A DNA stretch of 64,000 bases from contig JAFISE010000154.1 in the NCBI GenBank assembly GCA_022560025.1, positions 1 to 64,000 on the forward strand. The letters run 5' to 3'. Of this stretch, positions 48,052 through 59,850 are shown piece after piece. The notes under the pieces are model-generated. The model was not told the origin of the DNA. It worked only from the letters and a program-made list of their open reading frames with translations, and made no database searches. The stretch is from Stagonosporopsis chrysanthemi. Taxonomy: Eukaryota > Ascomycota > Dothideomycetes > Pleosporales > Didymellaceae. A program made the position numbers and the translations under genes. Within the stretch, counting starts at the first letter, position 1, and each line of letters begins with the position of its first letter.

Positions 48052-50133
48052 AAAGTGTATAACTACTCTTTTATTATTACAGCCTTTAGGTTATAAGATT
48101 GTATTATTAGTATTAAGTAGTTAGAGTATTTTAAACTGCAACTTAATATAGATAGGTCTTAGTTAATATAGACTGCTAAATACCTTTGCTTATACAACTC
48201 TGTACTGCTGCTACTAATAATATTGTAACAACCTCTGTAAGAAGGTAAAGCCTAGCAGAATATATAGCAACAAGATACTCTATAGAAACAAGAAGAGTGT
48301 TAGTAACAACGTAGTCTAAGTAGTACTTTTTAATATATAAGAAGTATACTAAGGTTACCTAAGTTTTGTTTGTATTTCTTACTACTACCTAATAAGGCAG
48401 TAAACTCTCCTATAACTACTCTAACAAAGGTTGCTACTTTTACTATACTCTTAGCTAAGACTTTCTACTTCTTAATAAAAAAACTGTAGAACAAGTTCTT
48501 TACAACTAATCTATATAAGATTAATAGTATTATAGAAGAGAAGTGTTACTAAGACAACTCTAATAACGCCTAACTAATCTAAGAACGCTTGCTATACTTG
48601 TATTCTTAGTATACTAACGTGTTTAGCAAGGTAGAAGCTAAAAGCCTTCTAGAACACTGCTTTTATAACTACAAGATTGTTTTAGAAGAACCCTTACTAA
48701 ATTATAAATCTCTCTTATATAAATAGAACCTAGAAGAACTTAAAGCTACTAAGAAGTTTGTATAAGAACAGCTGCGTTATAGTTAGATTAAACACAGCTA
48801 AAGTCTATTTATATTACCTATACTATGTATATAAAAAGCAAATAAAAGCCTGTGTATTTATAAAGACTATTACAAGTTAGATAATTTAATTTAGAAGGAA
48901 TTCTATCTAATACTACGTATAAACAAGCTACTTGCCTAACTATCTAAGGCAAAGATATTTACTAAGTTTAATATCTAATTAGCTTTTAACTAAATCTATA
49001 TAGATCTTGCCTTAGAAGAGTATACTACGTTCTAAACGTGTTATAGTATATATAAGTGCAAAGTCTTACTATTTAGTTTCTATAATAGCTTTGCTATATA
49101 CTAATACTATATAAACAATATTCTACTTAACTACTTAGATTACTTCTATATTACTTACTTAGATAATATCTTTATCTACTCTAAAGACGCTTAGACTTAC
49201 TAGATATATATTAATAAGGTTCTAGAACGTCTTTACTCTATAGGCCTATAGGTTAATACTAAGAAAAGTAAATTCTATATAACTTGCACTTAATACCTTA
49301 GGTATATACTTATAAACAAAGGTATTAAGGTTAATTCTAAGAAAGTACAGGTTTTAACAGATTAGAAGCTACTAATAACTATTATAGGTGTAAAATTATC
49401 CTTAGGCTTTACTAGCTTCTATTGCTAATTTGTCTCTAAATTTTCTAAAGTAGCTAAACCTCTAGTTACACTCTAAAGCCTAGTAAACGCCTTTGTATAA
49501 ATACTAGATTGCTAAGATAGCTTTAAAAGGCTAAGAGGGAGCTTACTAGCTATCTTAACACTGTGCTACTCTAACCTAGACTATAAAACTAAGCTAGAGA
49601 CTAACGCATCTAATAGACTAGTTGCAAGAGTTATATCTTAGAAACATCCTAATAGACGCTAGTGTTCTATAGCATTCTATAGCTAATTGCTATCTAGTTT
49701 AGAATTAAATTAAGAGATCTATAATAAGGAACTCTTTGCTATTCTCTAAGCCTTTAATAAGTAGTAAGCAGAACTAATATCTATGCTAAGTTAGATCTGT
49801 ATATACTCTAACTACTGTTCTCTACAATATTTTATAACTACTAAAGTCTTAAATACCTAGCAAGCTAGGTAGGCAGAAGTACTTACTCTGTTTAACTTCT
49901 AAATTAAGTACACTCTAGAGAAGAATAATAAAAGTACTAATATCCTTAGTTAAAGAGAGCAAGACTTAGCTAACCTTAAGTTAGCTTAGGAGGATAATTG
50001 CTCCTAAGTAATATTAGGTCTCTAATAACTTTACAGCTATATTAACTCTAATCTTACCTAATTCTATCTATTACATTCCCTAGTACACGTTATCTATACT
50101 TTATAGCTAGAGATGCTGTTAGACTCCTTAGAA

Positions 50134-50868
50134 CTAATTAAAGCTGTGCTGCAACAAAATTGCTAGGCCTTTAAGCTTGACACGAATAGGTTCGTTTTGG
50201 TCTGTGTCTGGCTGTAATGTGACCATCGTGAAACCGCGATTCGGACGGACATGCTTGACCTTCTTAGCATGCTCTACGGTTGCAGAGTCTGACTCGCCTC
50301 GTATAACTGCCTTCAACTTCTTCCTGATGAGAGGACTGAGGCCACCGTGAAATATCCTGTGGACTTCAGATTCCATCCGCACGGAGAGGTAGCCGTGGGC
50401 GAGATCGTCTGGCCGCGACCACTGACAGACAAGCTCTGACCTTGCAAATGCGTTGAGATCATGGATCTGACCGAGAGACTTCTTGACGGCACAGTACTCT
50501 TCGGTGGTGAGGTGCACAAGGTACGTGGGCGCTCGAGACCTCCCAAGGTACAGATCGCAGTAGTGAGTGAATACCACACGCGCTGCACCGGACAATGTGT
50601 TCTGGACTTCTGCAAGGTCTTTGATACTGACCTTGATGGCAGCCTCGTCCTTGTCGTCTGTCTGCGCGCCTTCCCTGGTATTGACCTCAAGACCGCCAAC
50701 TTTGGTGGCAAGCTCCAAGTTACCGTACCTGGCAGGGCGGGGTGAAGATGTGTCTGGACTGGTGTGAGAGATGTCTTGAGTGGACTTGGAGGTGGAGGAA
50801 GCGTTGGAAAAATTATCATTCTCGCAGTAGGCAGGATGAAAGTTGGAGAGCGGTTGAGTTGGCGACAT
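50134..50868 (-). CDS. Unrecognised protein, 3' end replaced by repeat DNA
   Basis: A single frame of 244 codons from the ATG at 50868. The N-terminal third is low-complexity, rich in Ser, Thr, Asn and Pro. A more globular part follows (IKDLAEVQNTLSGAARVVFT, TTEEYCAVKKSLGQIHDL, IFHGGLSPLIRKKLKAVIRG). I recognise no domain. GC content is normal down to about 50.18 kb, then the last dozen codons (LAILLQHSFN) and the stop lie in the AT-rich transposon edge, so the native C-terminus is probably lost and the gene may be a pseudogene. There is no signal peptide or membrane segment. Confidence 0.55.
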   Translation of the reverse strand: MSPTQPLSNFHPAYCENDNFSNASSTSKSTQDISHTSPDTSSPRPARYGNLELATKVGGLEVNTREGAQTDDKDEAAIKVSIKDLAEVQNTLSGAARVVFTHYCDLYLGRSRAPTYLVHLTTEEYCAVKKSLGQIHDLNAFARSELVCQWSRPDDLAHGYLSVRMESEVHRIFHGGLSPLIRKKLKAVIRGESDSATVEHAKKVKHVRPNRGFTMVTLQPDTDQNEPIRVKLKGLAILLQHSFN

Positions 50869-52603
50869 TGTGAGGGAGTTGAATTGCAGGCAGCAGCTAG
50901 AATCCTTTACGCAGTTAAACGTGAAGTGAGGAGGGAGGTCAGTGAAAAGCTTGCGGGAAACTGTGGTGGTTTGCGTGAAAGTGTTTGAGGGGTCGCGGAG
51001 GAGGAAGTGGAAGAAGAGGTCCGGGTCGCTCGCCGTGTCGTTTGCACAGGGGGCAGATTAGGCAGCTGTGTGGATGTTTGTGGCAGTTTGGGAAGGCACG
51101 CTTTTGAGAGCTGGCTGTAGTGGGTTTACGGTCAGAGCTGGTCGTTTGCCATGACGTCTTAACCCAGCCTAGTGCCAATTGTGGCTAGATAGCCTCTCCG
51201 CCCTTCCCGGCTCTCCCCGACAGCTACCGCCTGTCGTCTGCTCACTTTTCTTGTGTGTCCATCTCTGGAGCTTCAATGCGACGCTTTGTAGCACTCCGGC
51301 CGGGCGAAATAGGCTTGAACTATGTGCCATCAGCGCGCTCACTCCCTGCGCCTGGTTAAGGTCGTCGAGGAAGACCACATAGCTTCGCTCTATCGTTCTT
51401 CTTGGAGGTCGCGGCAAGGTCATCCCATGCAGGCCCTGCTGGCCCTAGACGTGTCGCTGCGCTTTCCATCAAACTGTTGCTCAGCCATTCGTCTTCACTT
51501 CTGGCACGGCGGCGCCCAATTCTGCTGAACCCTTCTTCACCAGGTCCACTCACGCCTCCAACACCGGTATGATACATGCAAAGTGCCCTGCTGCTGAGAG
51601 TCCGAGACAATTAATCCTCGCGTAGTCTGTAATTGGAGCGTGCTTGTGCTGTGGAAGGTGCAGGTCGAGTCTTGCCTGAGTCAAGATTATAAAACGTCGT
51701 CGTTCGCAGAAGTTTCAGTGGGGAGACGTGCTGTCGATGATCTCAGACCCCATTCCGCGTGCTTCAAGGCGATGCAGCCTCGCTATTCTCAAACGTGCGC
51801 GCGAAGACAATGCCGGGGCCGTAGTTAATTGCAAAATGGGGAAAGGTGTACGGCGGACTCCTTGCTCTTAAAATGTACACTGTGAAAAGTTGTAACTGCG
51901 TGAGCAGTGTCAAGTGGGTGCTGCGGGTCAACGCTTGTATTGCTATCTGTTCTCGTGTTGTTATGTTATGATGTTCCTCTACAGGAGCCCTCAGCTCAGA
52001 GGTAAGTGCGCTTGCCCACACCGGGCAGTGCCTGCTACAATAGAATATCATGTGATCTATGCCACGTGGTTACAAAAGTCATATACAAATTACAAGGTAG
52101 ATGGTCTTGACAATTTCGAGCAGACCGCGAATGTCGGCTATGGATGTTATGCTGCGCTGACCTGATATGCCCGTGTCTCCTATGGCGGCCAAATCAGCGG
52201 CAACTGAGGCGTATTCACTGCTTCTGCCGCAAGTACCAATTCTTCTCTCGCCCAGACCCAGAAGGGTATTCTAATCGCTCTATTCACAAACTTGACCATG
52301 ATAGCCTTGTCCACTCGTCACACTACATCGTCATACCTGCTGGCATAGGCACAACATTTGGTTTAGCCTAGTAGCGGCGACTGGCTCATACTGCGCTGCC
52401 TTTGCGTCGCTCCTCTCACCTGCACTGGGTCCGGCGTACTTGGTGCAGCACACACGTCAAGAGTGTTTCCATCACGGATAGCATGTGCTCTTGTAATACC
52501 TCAGCTCACGGTATGCGTCCTGAAAGTCTCTAACGACTGGGAAATGGTAGGGTGGGTGGCGCATTTATCAATGCCATGTAGGTCCTACATGACAGGGTCT
52601 TCC
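50869..52603. other. Intergenic DNA, no gene recognised
   Basis: Normal GC content. Short frames up to about 95 codons overlap on both strands without family motifs. It contains the upstream region of the minus-strand gene at 50868. Confidence 0.4.
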
Positions 52604-52722
52604 ACATACGACCATAGGACGTTGAAAACAAGGCTTCCCGTTCGCTCAGCCCTATTTAAGCAACGTACCGGTGGATTAGTAGTTAGGTGGGTGACCACTA
52701 GCGAATACCCGCTGTTGTATGT
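52604..52722 (+). rRNA. 5S ribosomal RNA gene, copy 1
   Basis: The 119-nt sequence starts ACATACGACCATAGG and ends CGCTGTTGTATGT. It contains the internal blocks GGCTTCCCG, GCTCAGCC and TAGTTAGGTGGGTGACCACT typical of ascomycete 5S rRNA, and is followed by a T-run. Start and end complement each other to form helix I. The family norm is 118-121 nt. Single dispersed 5S genes are usual in filamentous ascomycetes. Confidence 0.93.
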
Positions 52723-52727
52723 TTTTT
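52722..52727 (+). terminator. RNA polymerase III T-run terminator of 5S copy 1
   Basis: Six consecutive T immediately after the mature 3' end (TATGTTTTTTAAG). Confidence 0.85.
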
Positions 52728-55700
52728 AAGTTTTTTTGCCTAGGGATGTGGTCTTTATTAAGGTCTTCTTTAGCGATGGTAAGGGGCTTAGTGGACAGCG
52801 GTGCGTGTGTTGTGCCCGTCTTACTTCCCGTGTATATCCGCCAACGCCCGCCAACAGCGCTTGTGTCGCTGTCGCAGTCGGCGGCGTACTGGCGCTCTAT
52901 CCAGCGAACGGCGCGATCGACGTGGCGTGGGCGGCGCAGGCGGCGGGCAGGGCTCCACACGTTGCTGGCATTACAGTATCGGATGGATGGAGCTCTGAAG
53001 GCAGCTTGGACGTCGACGCTGTGGTCGCGTTGGGGTGTGACGTCCGTCACGTGCGCGACACGCGTCAATATCGATGAGGCACGTGTGAACATTGATGAAA
53101 GCACACGTTCACGGCTTTATCTCAAACGTTGAGCTCAGACGCTGCAGCACGCCTGCCGTGGCGATCGTCTTGTGTAACCATATGATGATGCACCGTCTGC
53201 GACCGTACGTTCTGTGCCTTGAAGTCTGCGGCCGCACGGAAACTCAAGCAGCCGCATTGACATTAACAGCCTGCGACCGCGTTGGCGCAGCTGAGAGGAA
53301 GATGAACTCATGAATTTCTTGCACAGGGAAAGCTAGCCCATGATCCTTCGTTGTGATGTCTTAATGGGAATCTGGTTTGGCAACCTTTCCGCAAAGCAAA
53401 GTTTTAAGACATTCGTTGTTGCTCGTCGTCAGCGTGTGTTACGTGAGCACGTACAACCAACAACCTTGCCAGCCAGCATCGTGCTGAGACATCGCTCCTT
53501 GCTGTTGAACCGTGTTGTGGATCAAAGGCTCATGCCCTTTTGAACTTTTGCGCGCGCCAAGGCTCTTAGACAGATGCTTCAACGTGTCACGGCTTGAATC
53601 GCTGGATGCAAAGCCCATGTACGGCGAATGCGGTGTGTGACAGAGCATTTTGATGCCTCTGCTTGTCTTCTCATCCCTCCCTAGTGCCCTGATCCTGTGA
53701 GTAGTGGTAATAATAATTGGCGAACATCTGGCGACTCTCAAGCTTTTCGAGGAGTAAAGTCGCGAGACTGTCATCGTTGCTGGGAGTGACGGTGCGGCCC
53801 CTGAGTTTATATCGAGCCGCACAGCAAGGTATTGAGACATACTGCTCAGACATACTGCAGCTTGAGGCGCGGGAAAAGGAGCCGAAATATCTCACTGCCT
53901 CCACTTTTCCCTCCTCCTCCTCGTCATTCTGTATCATTGTTGCGTGGGCAGCGGCCATGTTTTGTGGTGTTCAGTATTGCGACATGCTGCTCCGACCTTC
54001 GGTGTCACTCTCCCCACACACAGAATTATATCGAGCCTTCACAGACCTGCGTGGGGCGGTAACTTCACGAGAATGGAAATGGGGAGACGGGAAGGCGCGG
54101 CTTTGGGTCGGCAGATGGACGAATCAGTAAGGTTATCGGGTGAGTTGGCTGCATAGGAGGAAACTACAAAAAACAGAACCGTGCGGCGCAAGCTTGTTTT
54201 ACTTCCTTACTGTGCGGAAGGCTGCTGCGACAGCTATGCAGCCTGTCGTCGAACGTGCGACACGCAGCCACAGTCGGCGCCGATGCGATGCCTTGAGTGT
54301 AGTCATAGGGGCGTGCCCGCACGAAAAGGTAGTGGCTCTTTGCAACAGACGCTGCCAACGAAGATGTTGGAGTGCAGAAAGTAATTCAGGGCAGTCGATC
54401 GTCAATGTCTCACATCCTTGCAGGTCGGAAGGGTTCGCAGACCGGCAACACAAATTCACACGTTTATCGGCGCTTAGACCAGTCATCAGCATGGGTCATC
54501 GATTCGCCCTAGTAGCTTATTGTTTCCTCTGGAGGTGCGAGTCATTGGCGCTATACTTTTCACTGGTCCTCCCAACCAGAGGCAGGCGAGAAAGCTCACC
54601 ACACATTGTCCGTCAAGTCCACAAGAGATCCAGGTGAATCAAAACGTTCGCTCAAGATAGCGTAAATTCAGGAGTACAAGGAATTCATTGAGGGCTGTCT
54701 AGATAATACTTAACTCGTGTCTTAACACCGTTATATCTGTTCTTTGACTAGCTGATACTCATCACTTGTAAAAAAATACCCATCCTGGATGCGTTTCACA
54801 TTTTATGTTGATGTGTAGCAAAAGTCCTTTCTCTTGTTCAAGACATGGCGCAAAATCTTTGTCCTTCATGACTCAATGTACGTTCTTCCCGCATATGAGG
54901 CGGCTGTTCTCTGCCTTAAGTCTTTTCTTGAATGAACACAGCCAAAAAGAAGGCCTGTTGCGCTTTGAGATTGGTGCTGCGGGTTAGCGTTCACGAGCAC
55001 CAAGACTACCTCTTCCACGGACTGTACGGGTATGTCTTGAGTGGTAGTGTCTATCAAGTCCACAAAACTGCTGTTGAATGTGTTGTCATAAGTATGGACA
55101 AGGCTATGTAGCTGTACTGGAGTAACATGTTGCAATAGTCGACTGCGGCAGGATGTCGCTATAGCAGCCTTGTAGACGCTATTGCGCGATCTCTTCTTGA
55201 CCTAGTAACGATTCATGTTGTTCCTCGCCATAGTTGATTTTAGCTTTTGAACTTTAGAGCCGTAGAGGGGAAGACTAGGTGGAATGGTTCACGCTCAATG
55301 TGCCTAGAGGGAGTGCAAAGAGAGGTGAATATGCTTGCACCGTCCCTGCATGTCTGAAGATGAGAGACAACAGGAAACATACTGCTGGCCTGTAAGATAG
55401 AATCAGCATAATGGTTTGAAAGACACAGAAAGTGCTCTAAATAGGTGCGGAGCAATCTTCACTGTATTATTCAGCTTCTATAAACCTTGTCAAGAGGCTG
55501 CAGAGCAGGTTATCAACAATGCCAGAGCATTTCAACAGCGTACATTCCAGACAGCAGAGGCGAGACTAGCATGCGTGATCTAGTTGTGCTTCAGTCACCA
55601 TGACGGCACAATGCTATATTGTAGCTAGACAAACAGCGTTAGCTAATTTTAAAAGAGTGGTCGAAGTTGGCCAGTGGACGAAGGCGAGGTGAGCGGGAGG

Positions 55701-56613
55701 ATAAAGCGAGAGGATAAAGCGTGGAGGATAAAGGCGCGGCTATGAAGAATAGGAGGTACTTGGTGTACCAGAGGCACCGAGTGTCTCTGCGTGCCATCCA
55801 AAGAGTACTGCTACGGAGCTGAGATGCATACGGTATCGCTGAGGGAGAAAGTGGCCAGCTCGTCAGCCACCCTGCATGTGGGTTATTTTGACATAACACC
55901 ACTAACTTGGAAAGAAGTGAAAGATGCAATCTCGAGCCACGGTGCTGCCTCTGCGACCGTGCTGTTGATTGAGAGAATTGCAGGATGCTCGTGCATGGTG
56001 AGGCCGTCGAAGTGGGTCTGAGCTGGCAGTGTATTTCCTGCTGAGATAAGCACTGCGTCGCTATAGAACGTGACTGCGCATACACGATTTGCGGTATACC
56101 TGAGTTCATTAAGAAAGCAGCTCTTGTGCATGTCATACTACAGCAATCATCCATGCATACTAAACGTGCAAAGATAAATACATAGCTGACATGTTGAAGC
56201 CCACCTGACATTCCGCACAGGCATTATTTTGCTCAGCTGGGCAGCGAATGCACAAAGGACGAAGATGTGTTGTTGCAACTGCATCGGCGACGGCTGTTTA
56301 GGCGGCCGAAGGACGCTCAAGCTGCGCGCCGCGACGAAACAGCCGACATAGCACCTAAGACGACGACTATACCTAAGCCCCCTTTCGCCAACCCTACATT
56401 ATTGTGAAGCGACCTGATTTGCGCTTTACAATCCTACTACCTTCTAGGCCTGATGTCCTTATAACAGTGCAGCCTCTGTTGTAGTTGTAGGCGTGGACGC
56501 TGAGCCTTTGCACTGCCTAGGCAGCGGAGTCTAGCTCGCCCAACGCCACATGCTCTTAGCTGCGCTAATTTGGTAAAAGACGACTATTAGCTGTGCTTGA
56601 GCAAAAGGAATGC
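52728..56613. other. Region between the two 5S genes, no gene recognised
   Basis: 3.9 kb of normal-GC DNA. The frames present are short or overlap without recognised motifs. A minus-strand frame of 95 codons at 53671-53958 has a real ATG and an acidic N-terminus (MIQNDEEEEGK), and one of 82 codons at 55883-56131 also starts with ATG; both may be chance. I see no tRNA and no repeat. Confidence 0.35.
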
Positions 56614-56617
56614 AAAA
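56614..56617 (-). terminator. Pol III T-run terminator of 5S copy 2
   Basis: On the minus strand TATGT is followed directly by further T residues (TATGTTTTTGCA, five T in all counting the last base of the gene), at the same position as in copy 1. Confidence 0.8.
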
Positions 56618-56736
56618 ACATACAACAGCGGGTATTCGCTAGTGGTCACCCACCTAACTACTAATCCACCGGTACGTTGCTTAAATAGGGCTGAGCGAAC
56701 GGGAAGCCTTGTTTTCAACGTCCTATGGTCGTATGT
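56618..56736 (-). rRNA. 5S ribosomal RNA gene, copy 2 (inverted)
   Basis: The reverse complement is identical base for base to copy 1 at 52604-52722, and two extra C residues just upstream are also shared. Flanks differ beyond a few bases on either side, so the repeat is the gene itself and not a longer inverted duplication. Confidence 0.93.
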
Positions 56737-56887
56737 GGTAACGATGTGAAAGATGCTTAATAAGTTGTACTACAAAACCATAACAACATGAAAGTGCTCG
56801 ACTAGGACCTTCCAGAAGCCACCATCTTGGCGTGCCATCTGATCACGTCACTACGAGCAGCAAGAGCCAAGACAAGACCAGCAATGC

Positions 56888-57480
56888 GTTACCCTGCCTG
56901 ATGCCTTGAGAACCAAACTCCAGGACCATCATACTCCAATATGGGAGCAATCAAGTACTGGATCTACCTTTCACGACCTCTCCAATGAAACACTCGGTAT
57001 TGGCAGCTTTGGCGCTGTCGGGAAAGTCTCAGCCAATGGTCACACAGGAGTACTAGCTAGGAAATGTATCATTGTCAAAACTCGTAGGGCAGCACATAAA
57101 GAGAGACAAAGGATTCAACGAGAGGTGGAAACTTTACAACAAGCCCGGCATAAGCATGTCGTCAAGATCTTAGACTGCTATCTCGAGCATCTCAAAGGAC
57201 AGCAGCCAGTATACTATCTTGTTGTGAGCCCCGTCGGTGAAAACAACCTCCATCTACTAATGATGCTTTTCTCGGAAATTACCCCGCCAGGGCGCGAGCA
57301 GTACAAAGCAAGGATTAGTATTTAGTTTACTTGTTTAACTTTGGATCTCGCTCACATGCATCTAAAAGGCGTTCGTCACAAAGCCATAAAAGCTACAGAA
57401 CGTTATTATTCGTGTGACGCTATCGATTATACTCACAAGACTTCGCCGCCATCCTCGTTGATGATTTGGTAAATCAGGAG
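56888..57480 (+). pseudogene. Ser/Thr protein-kinase pseudogene
   Basis: The N-lobe of a protein kinase is readable: the glycine-rich loop LGIGSFGAVGKV, the beta3 segment ARKCIIVK, helix C (QREVETLQQARHKHVVKI) and YLVVSPVGENNLH. There is no ATG in a suitable place upstream. A stop at 57323-57325 interrupts the frame. Beyond it the catalytic loop is recognisable in another frame as GVRHKAIKA (about 57366-57392), where HRD/HKD would be expected, so the catalytic Asp is Ala. After a further frame change QDFAAILVDD (about 57436) stands at the DFG position. The C-lobe then ends. The gene is non-functional as a kinase. Similar kinases are expanded in filamentous fungi. Confidence 0.7.
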
Positions 57481-58885
57481 CACATCATTATCCTGAGAGG
57501 TGACAAGGAGCGGCGTGCTCAATCACCTGCATGGTGCGCAACCAGTCATCCTTTTAGTCTCGTCAAGACAGGAGGCAATTTTGAACGACAGCTCACGCCG
57601 CGTGTTCTGATCATATCGCCCGCCGCTTTGATGTAGGCAGTGGCCTATGTTGCCAAACGCCGTCTCGCACAGCTCCTCGTCGTTGTCCCTCTTGACGCGA
57701 ATAGGGCCCTCATTGTTGAAGATTGACAGGCCGTACCGAACATGGCGAACGCCATGCACACGTTTACTTTGGAGAAAATGGGTCTCATTACGAAGCTGCC
57801 TTCTTGTGCGCGTGGCGAGAAGGCGAGCCATCCTCGTCAATTCTCAGCTTCGACTTGACGTGGGCTTGATGCTCGACGACCTTGATACTGAAGTCTTTGT
57901 TCTTGTATTTGCGCTGATAGCCTCTTTGATGTTGTGCATGCTGTCTCCAATGAAGGTGGTGTCCTGCTCGGATAAGTAGACCTCAATTACACCGACCTCG
58001 CTAACGCCGTCGATGAGCTTGGAGTTCGATTCGATGCTGAAAACTGTCTTGATGCGCGTGCAAACCTTCTCGTCACATGTGTTCGCACCAAAATTCTGCT
58101 AGAGTGTTACTCGCTCTGCATTTTGACTCCAGAATACGGTGCAAGCTCATTTCGGTGGCGCATGGTGGGTCGTGATGCGAGAGAGGTCGATCATGGCGAG
58201 GTCACGAACGACATTGCGGTGACTCTGATTCAGGTTGAGGCGCTCGTTTTTGTCCTTGAACGAGCCGTTGTGTTCCAGAGTGAGTGAAGGGTCGTGAAGC
58301 TAGCGTGTTTCCCGGGCATGCACATGAAGTGACGCCGACAGTGTTTCCGTGGGACACCATCGAGCTGGACCACTTGAGAGACCTTGACGAGGTTGCAGGT
58401 GCGCAGATCTTGACCTTGCAGCCCTCGAAGATGCTGGTATCTTCATTGCGTAGGCATCGGTGGAGGCGCCCTGAACGGCGATTTGATTGAAGTTTATGTC
58501 ATTGTCGACCTCGGATTCACCAAAATCGTGCTTATTGCTTGTATCGTTGGGCAAATAGAATGGCGATGTGGCATAGCAAGTGTCTGATCGGCTCGCAACG
58601 TACTGTATGATCCAGTTCATTGCCCGATCTGCGATCTCGCGGCGTTGAAGAGAGAAGTTCCAGGTCGTATCAAAACCCAAATGCTCGTACTCCTGATCCA
58701 CATGGGGATTGATGACTGCATTTTCGGCCAGAACCCGTTTTCCGCTGCGGGTGTCTCGCTCTTCTTCCTAAGGTTTCCGCATCTCGTCACGCGTCACAGC
58801 TTGAATAGCTGTGATGAGGTGCTCAGTGAGATGCTGAATTGCTCCTGACGGTTCAAGAACGCTATCAGTCGTTCGACTTTTGGGG
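57481..58885 (-). pseudogene. Decayed minus-strand gene, unrecognised
   Basis: Coding-like stretches appear in changing frames on the minus strand: EHLGFDTTWNFSLQRREIAD, KNERLNLNQSHRNVVRDLAM, VEVGVIEV-like SEVGVIEVYLSEQDTTFIGD and RVKRDNDEELCETAFGNIGH. They are separated by frameshifts and stops and have no usable ATG. I could not connect them to a family. They may be one eroded gene or several. Confidence 0.35.
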
Positions 58886-58889
58886 ACAA

Positions 58890-59850
58890 CTAATCCCTCT
58901 GCGACAGAACGTCAGGTAATTGGTTGATACCTTCTTGATCGAAAGTGTGTCGTGGTTGACACACAAGTTCGTCCTTCTTTTGAACGTAGAAGGCCGACGG
59001 CTCTGCAAGCTCAGCTTGGTTTCTTATCACCTTAGCAGTGCGCAGCATAAAGTAGCCTGCTGCGGAGAGCCCGAGTTCTTCATAGATATGTGCTGCTTTG
59101 TTGCAGAATCTTCTGACCTGATCAGGCAGTTCTGTTGACAACTCCCGTCTACTTAATTTCCCATTCTTGCCGAACCCCGATTCAAGGCCTAGTGAAGATG
59201 GTGGCGTTCCATGGCTGACTTAAAACCTTCGAGTGAGTTCGCGAAGTTTCCCGAACACATGGCCTATATTGACTATGTCTTGAACTTCATGTGGATTGTA
59301 CTCGAGCCTCTGCAACGTCCGATGATGGACGTACTTGATCAGGTCTTGTCGGCGAAGTCGTGGAGTGATGCACTTTGAATCAAGATTGACCTCGATATGC
59401 CTTTGATATTTGTAAACTTTCAGGATTTGGAATTGTTCACGTACTTACGCAAGTTCCTTGAGATTCGACCTGAGAATCGGACAAGCAAAGTGGCCAAGAA
59501 CATGCAAAACAGCGCCCGATCTCGCCTTGGTCGGATTATAGAAATTCTTTGTGATCACATTTGCAGGGTGTCCCCAAATGCATGAGTGAGCTGAGACTGT
59601 CAATGAGATTTGTGCACTGGAAGGTGTGGTTACCTTCGCCGAAGACGACCATTACCAAGAGGCGCATCACTATGAAGCCGTGGCTCAAAGCATCCACCAG
59701 TACGGCGTGAGTTGACACAACGATGCGAGTACCAGATTCTCTGTTCACTCCAGCGGTCTACGTGGTCAGCGCCGGTCAGGAGCTGCGTTCTGACTGCTGG
59801 CAGGTAGGAGCGCAGGTAGCCGTGTTGCTGGACGCATAAGGCAACAGTCT
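58890..59850 (-). pseudogene. Dicer-like (DCL2-type) gene fragment, helicase part
   Basis: Successive minus-strand pieces match, in order, the helicase region of fungal Dicer-2 proteins: TVALCVQQHGYL then RTQLLTGADHVDRWSEQRIW (59.85-59.71 kb), RIVVSTHAVLVDALSHGF with the following DEAH position changed to FGEGNH, HPANVITKNFYNPTKARSGA and VLGHFACPILRSNLKELA (consensus LGLTASP), RRQDLIKYVHHRTLQRLEYN, and a helical segment FCNKAAHIYEELGLSAAGYF ending at 58890. Frames change at least three times and stops intervene. The N-terminal ATP-binding motif and both RNase III domains are absent. This is a dead fragment. Whether an intact Dicer exists elsewhere cannot be seen here. Confidence 0.75.

Larger units (their letters stand above)
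45757..50150 (+). mobile_element. Ty3/Gypsy retrotransposon, RIP-mutated, 3'-truncated
   Basis: A 5' LTR (45757-46035) is followed by gag and pol relics on the plus strand. The gag zinc knuckle reads CYNYKKLGHFAKDC at about 47.34 kb. The reverse transcriptase shows YITYLDNIFIYSK near 49.15 kb (Gypsy consensus YLDDILIYS), preceded by a KTAFRTRYxxY-like stretch. RNase H is recognisable as LETNASNRLVARVIS near 49.6 kb. Sequence stops after RNase H: there is no convincing integrase and no 3' LTR, and the element abuts non-repetitive DNA of the gene at 50134. A solo LTR of another family is inserted at 47808. Many stops and TA enrichment show RIP. Confidence 0.85.

Noticed and set aside
25135..50150. 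CRISPR-like or centromeric satellite array as explanation for the AT-rich block.
   Set aside because: No regularly spaced short repeats are seen; most of the block is explained by dispersed transposon copies with target duplications.
50313..50819. Alternative 168-codon minus-strand frame in the gene at 50.1-50.9 kb.
   Set aside because: It overlaps the longer ATG-initiated 244-codon frame in another register and has low-complexity composition.
52602..56738. About 122-bp perfect inverted repeats bounding 4 kb, at first read as terminal repeats of a large DNA transposon.
   Set aside because: The repeat is a complete 5S rRNA gene with a pol III T-run, and no target duplication flanks the interval.
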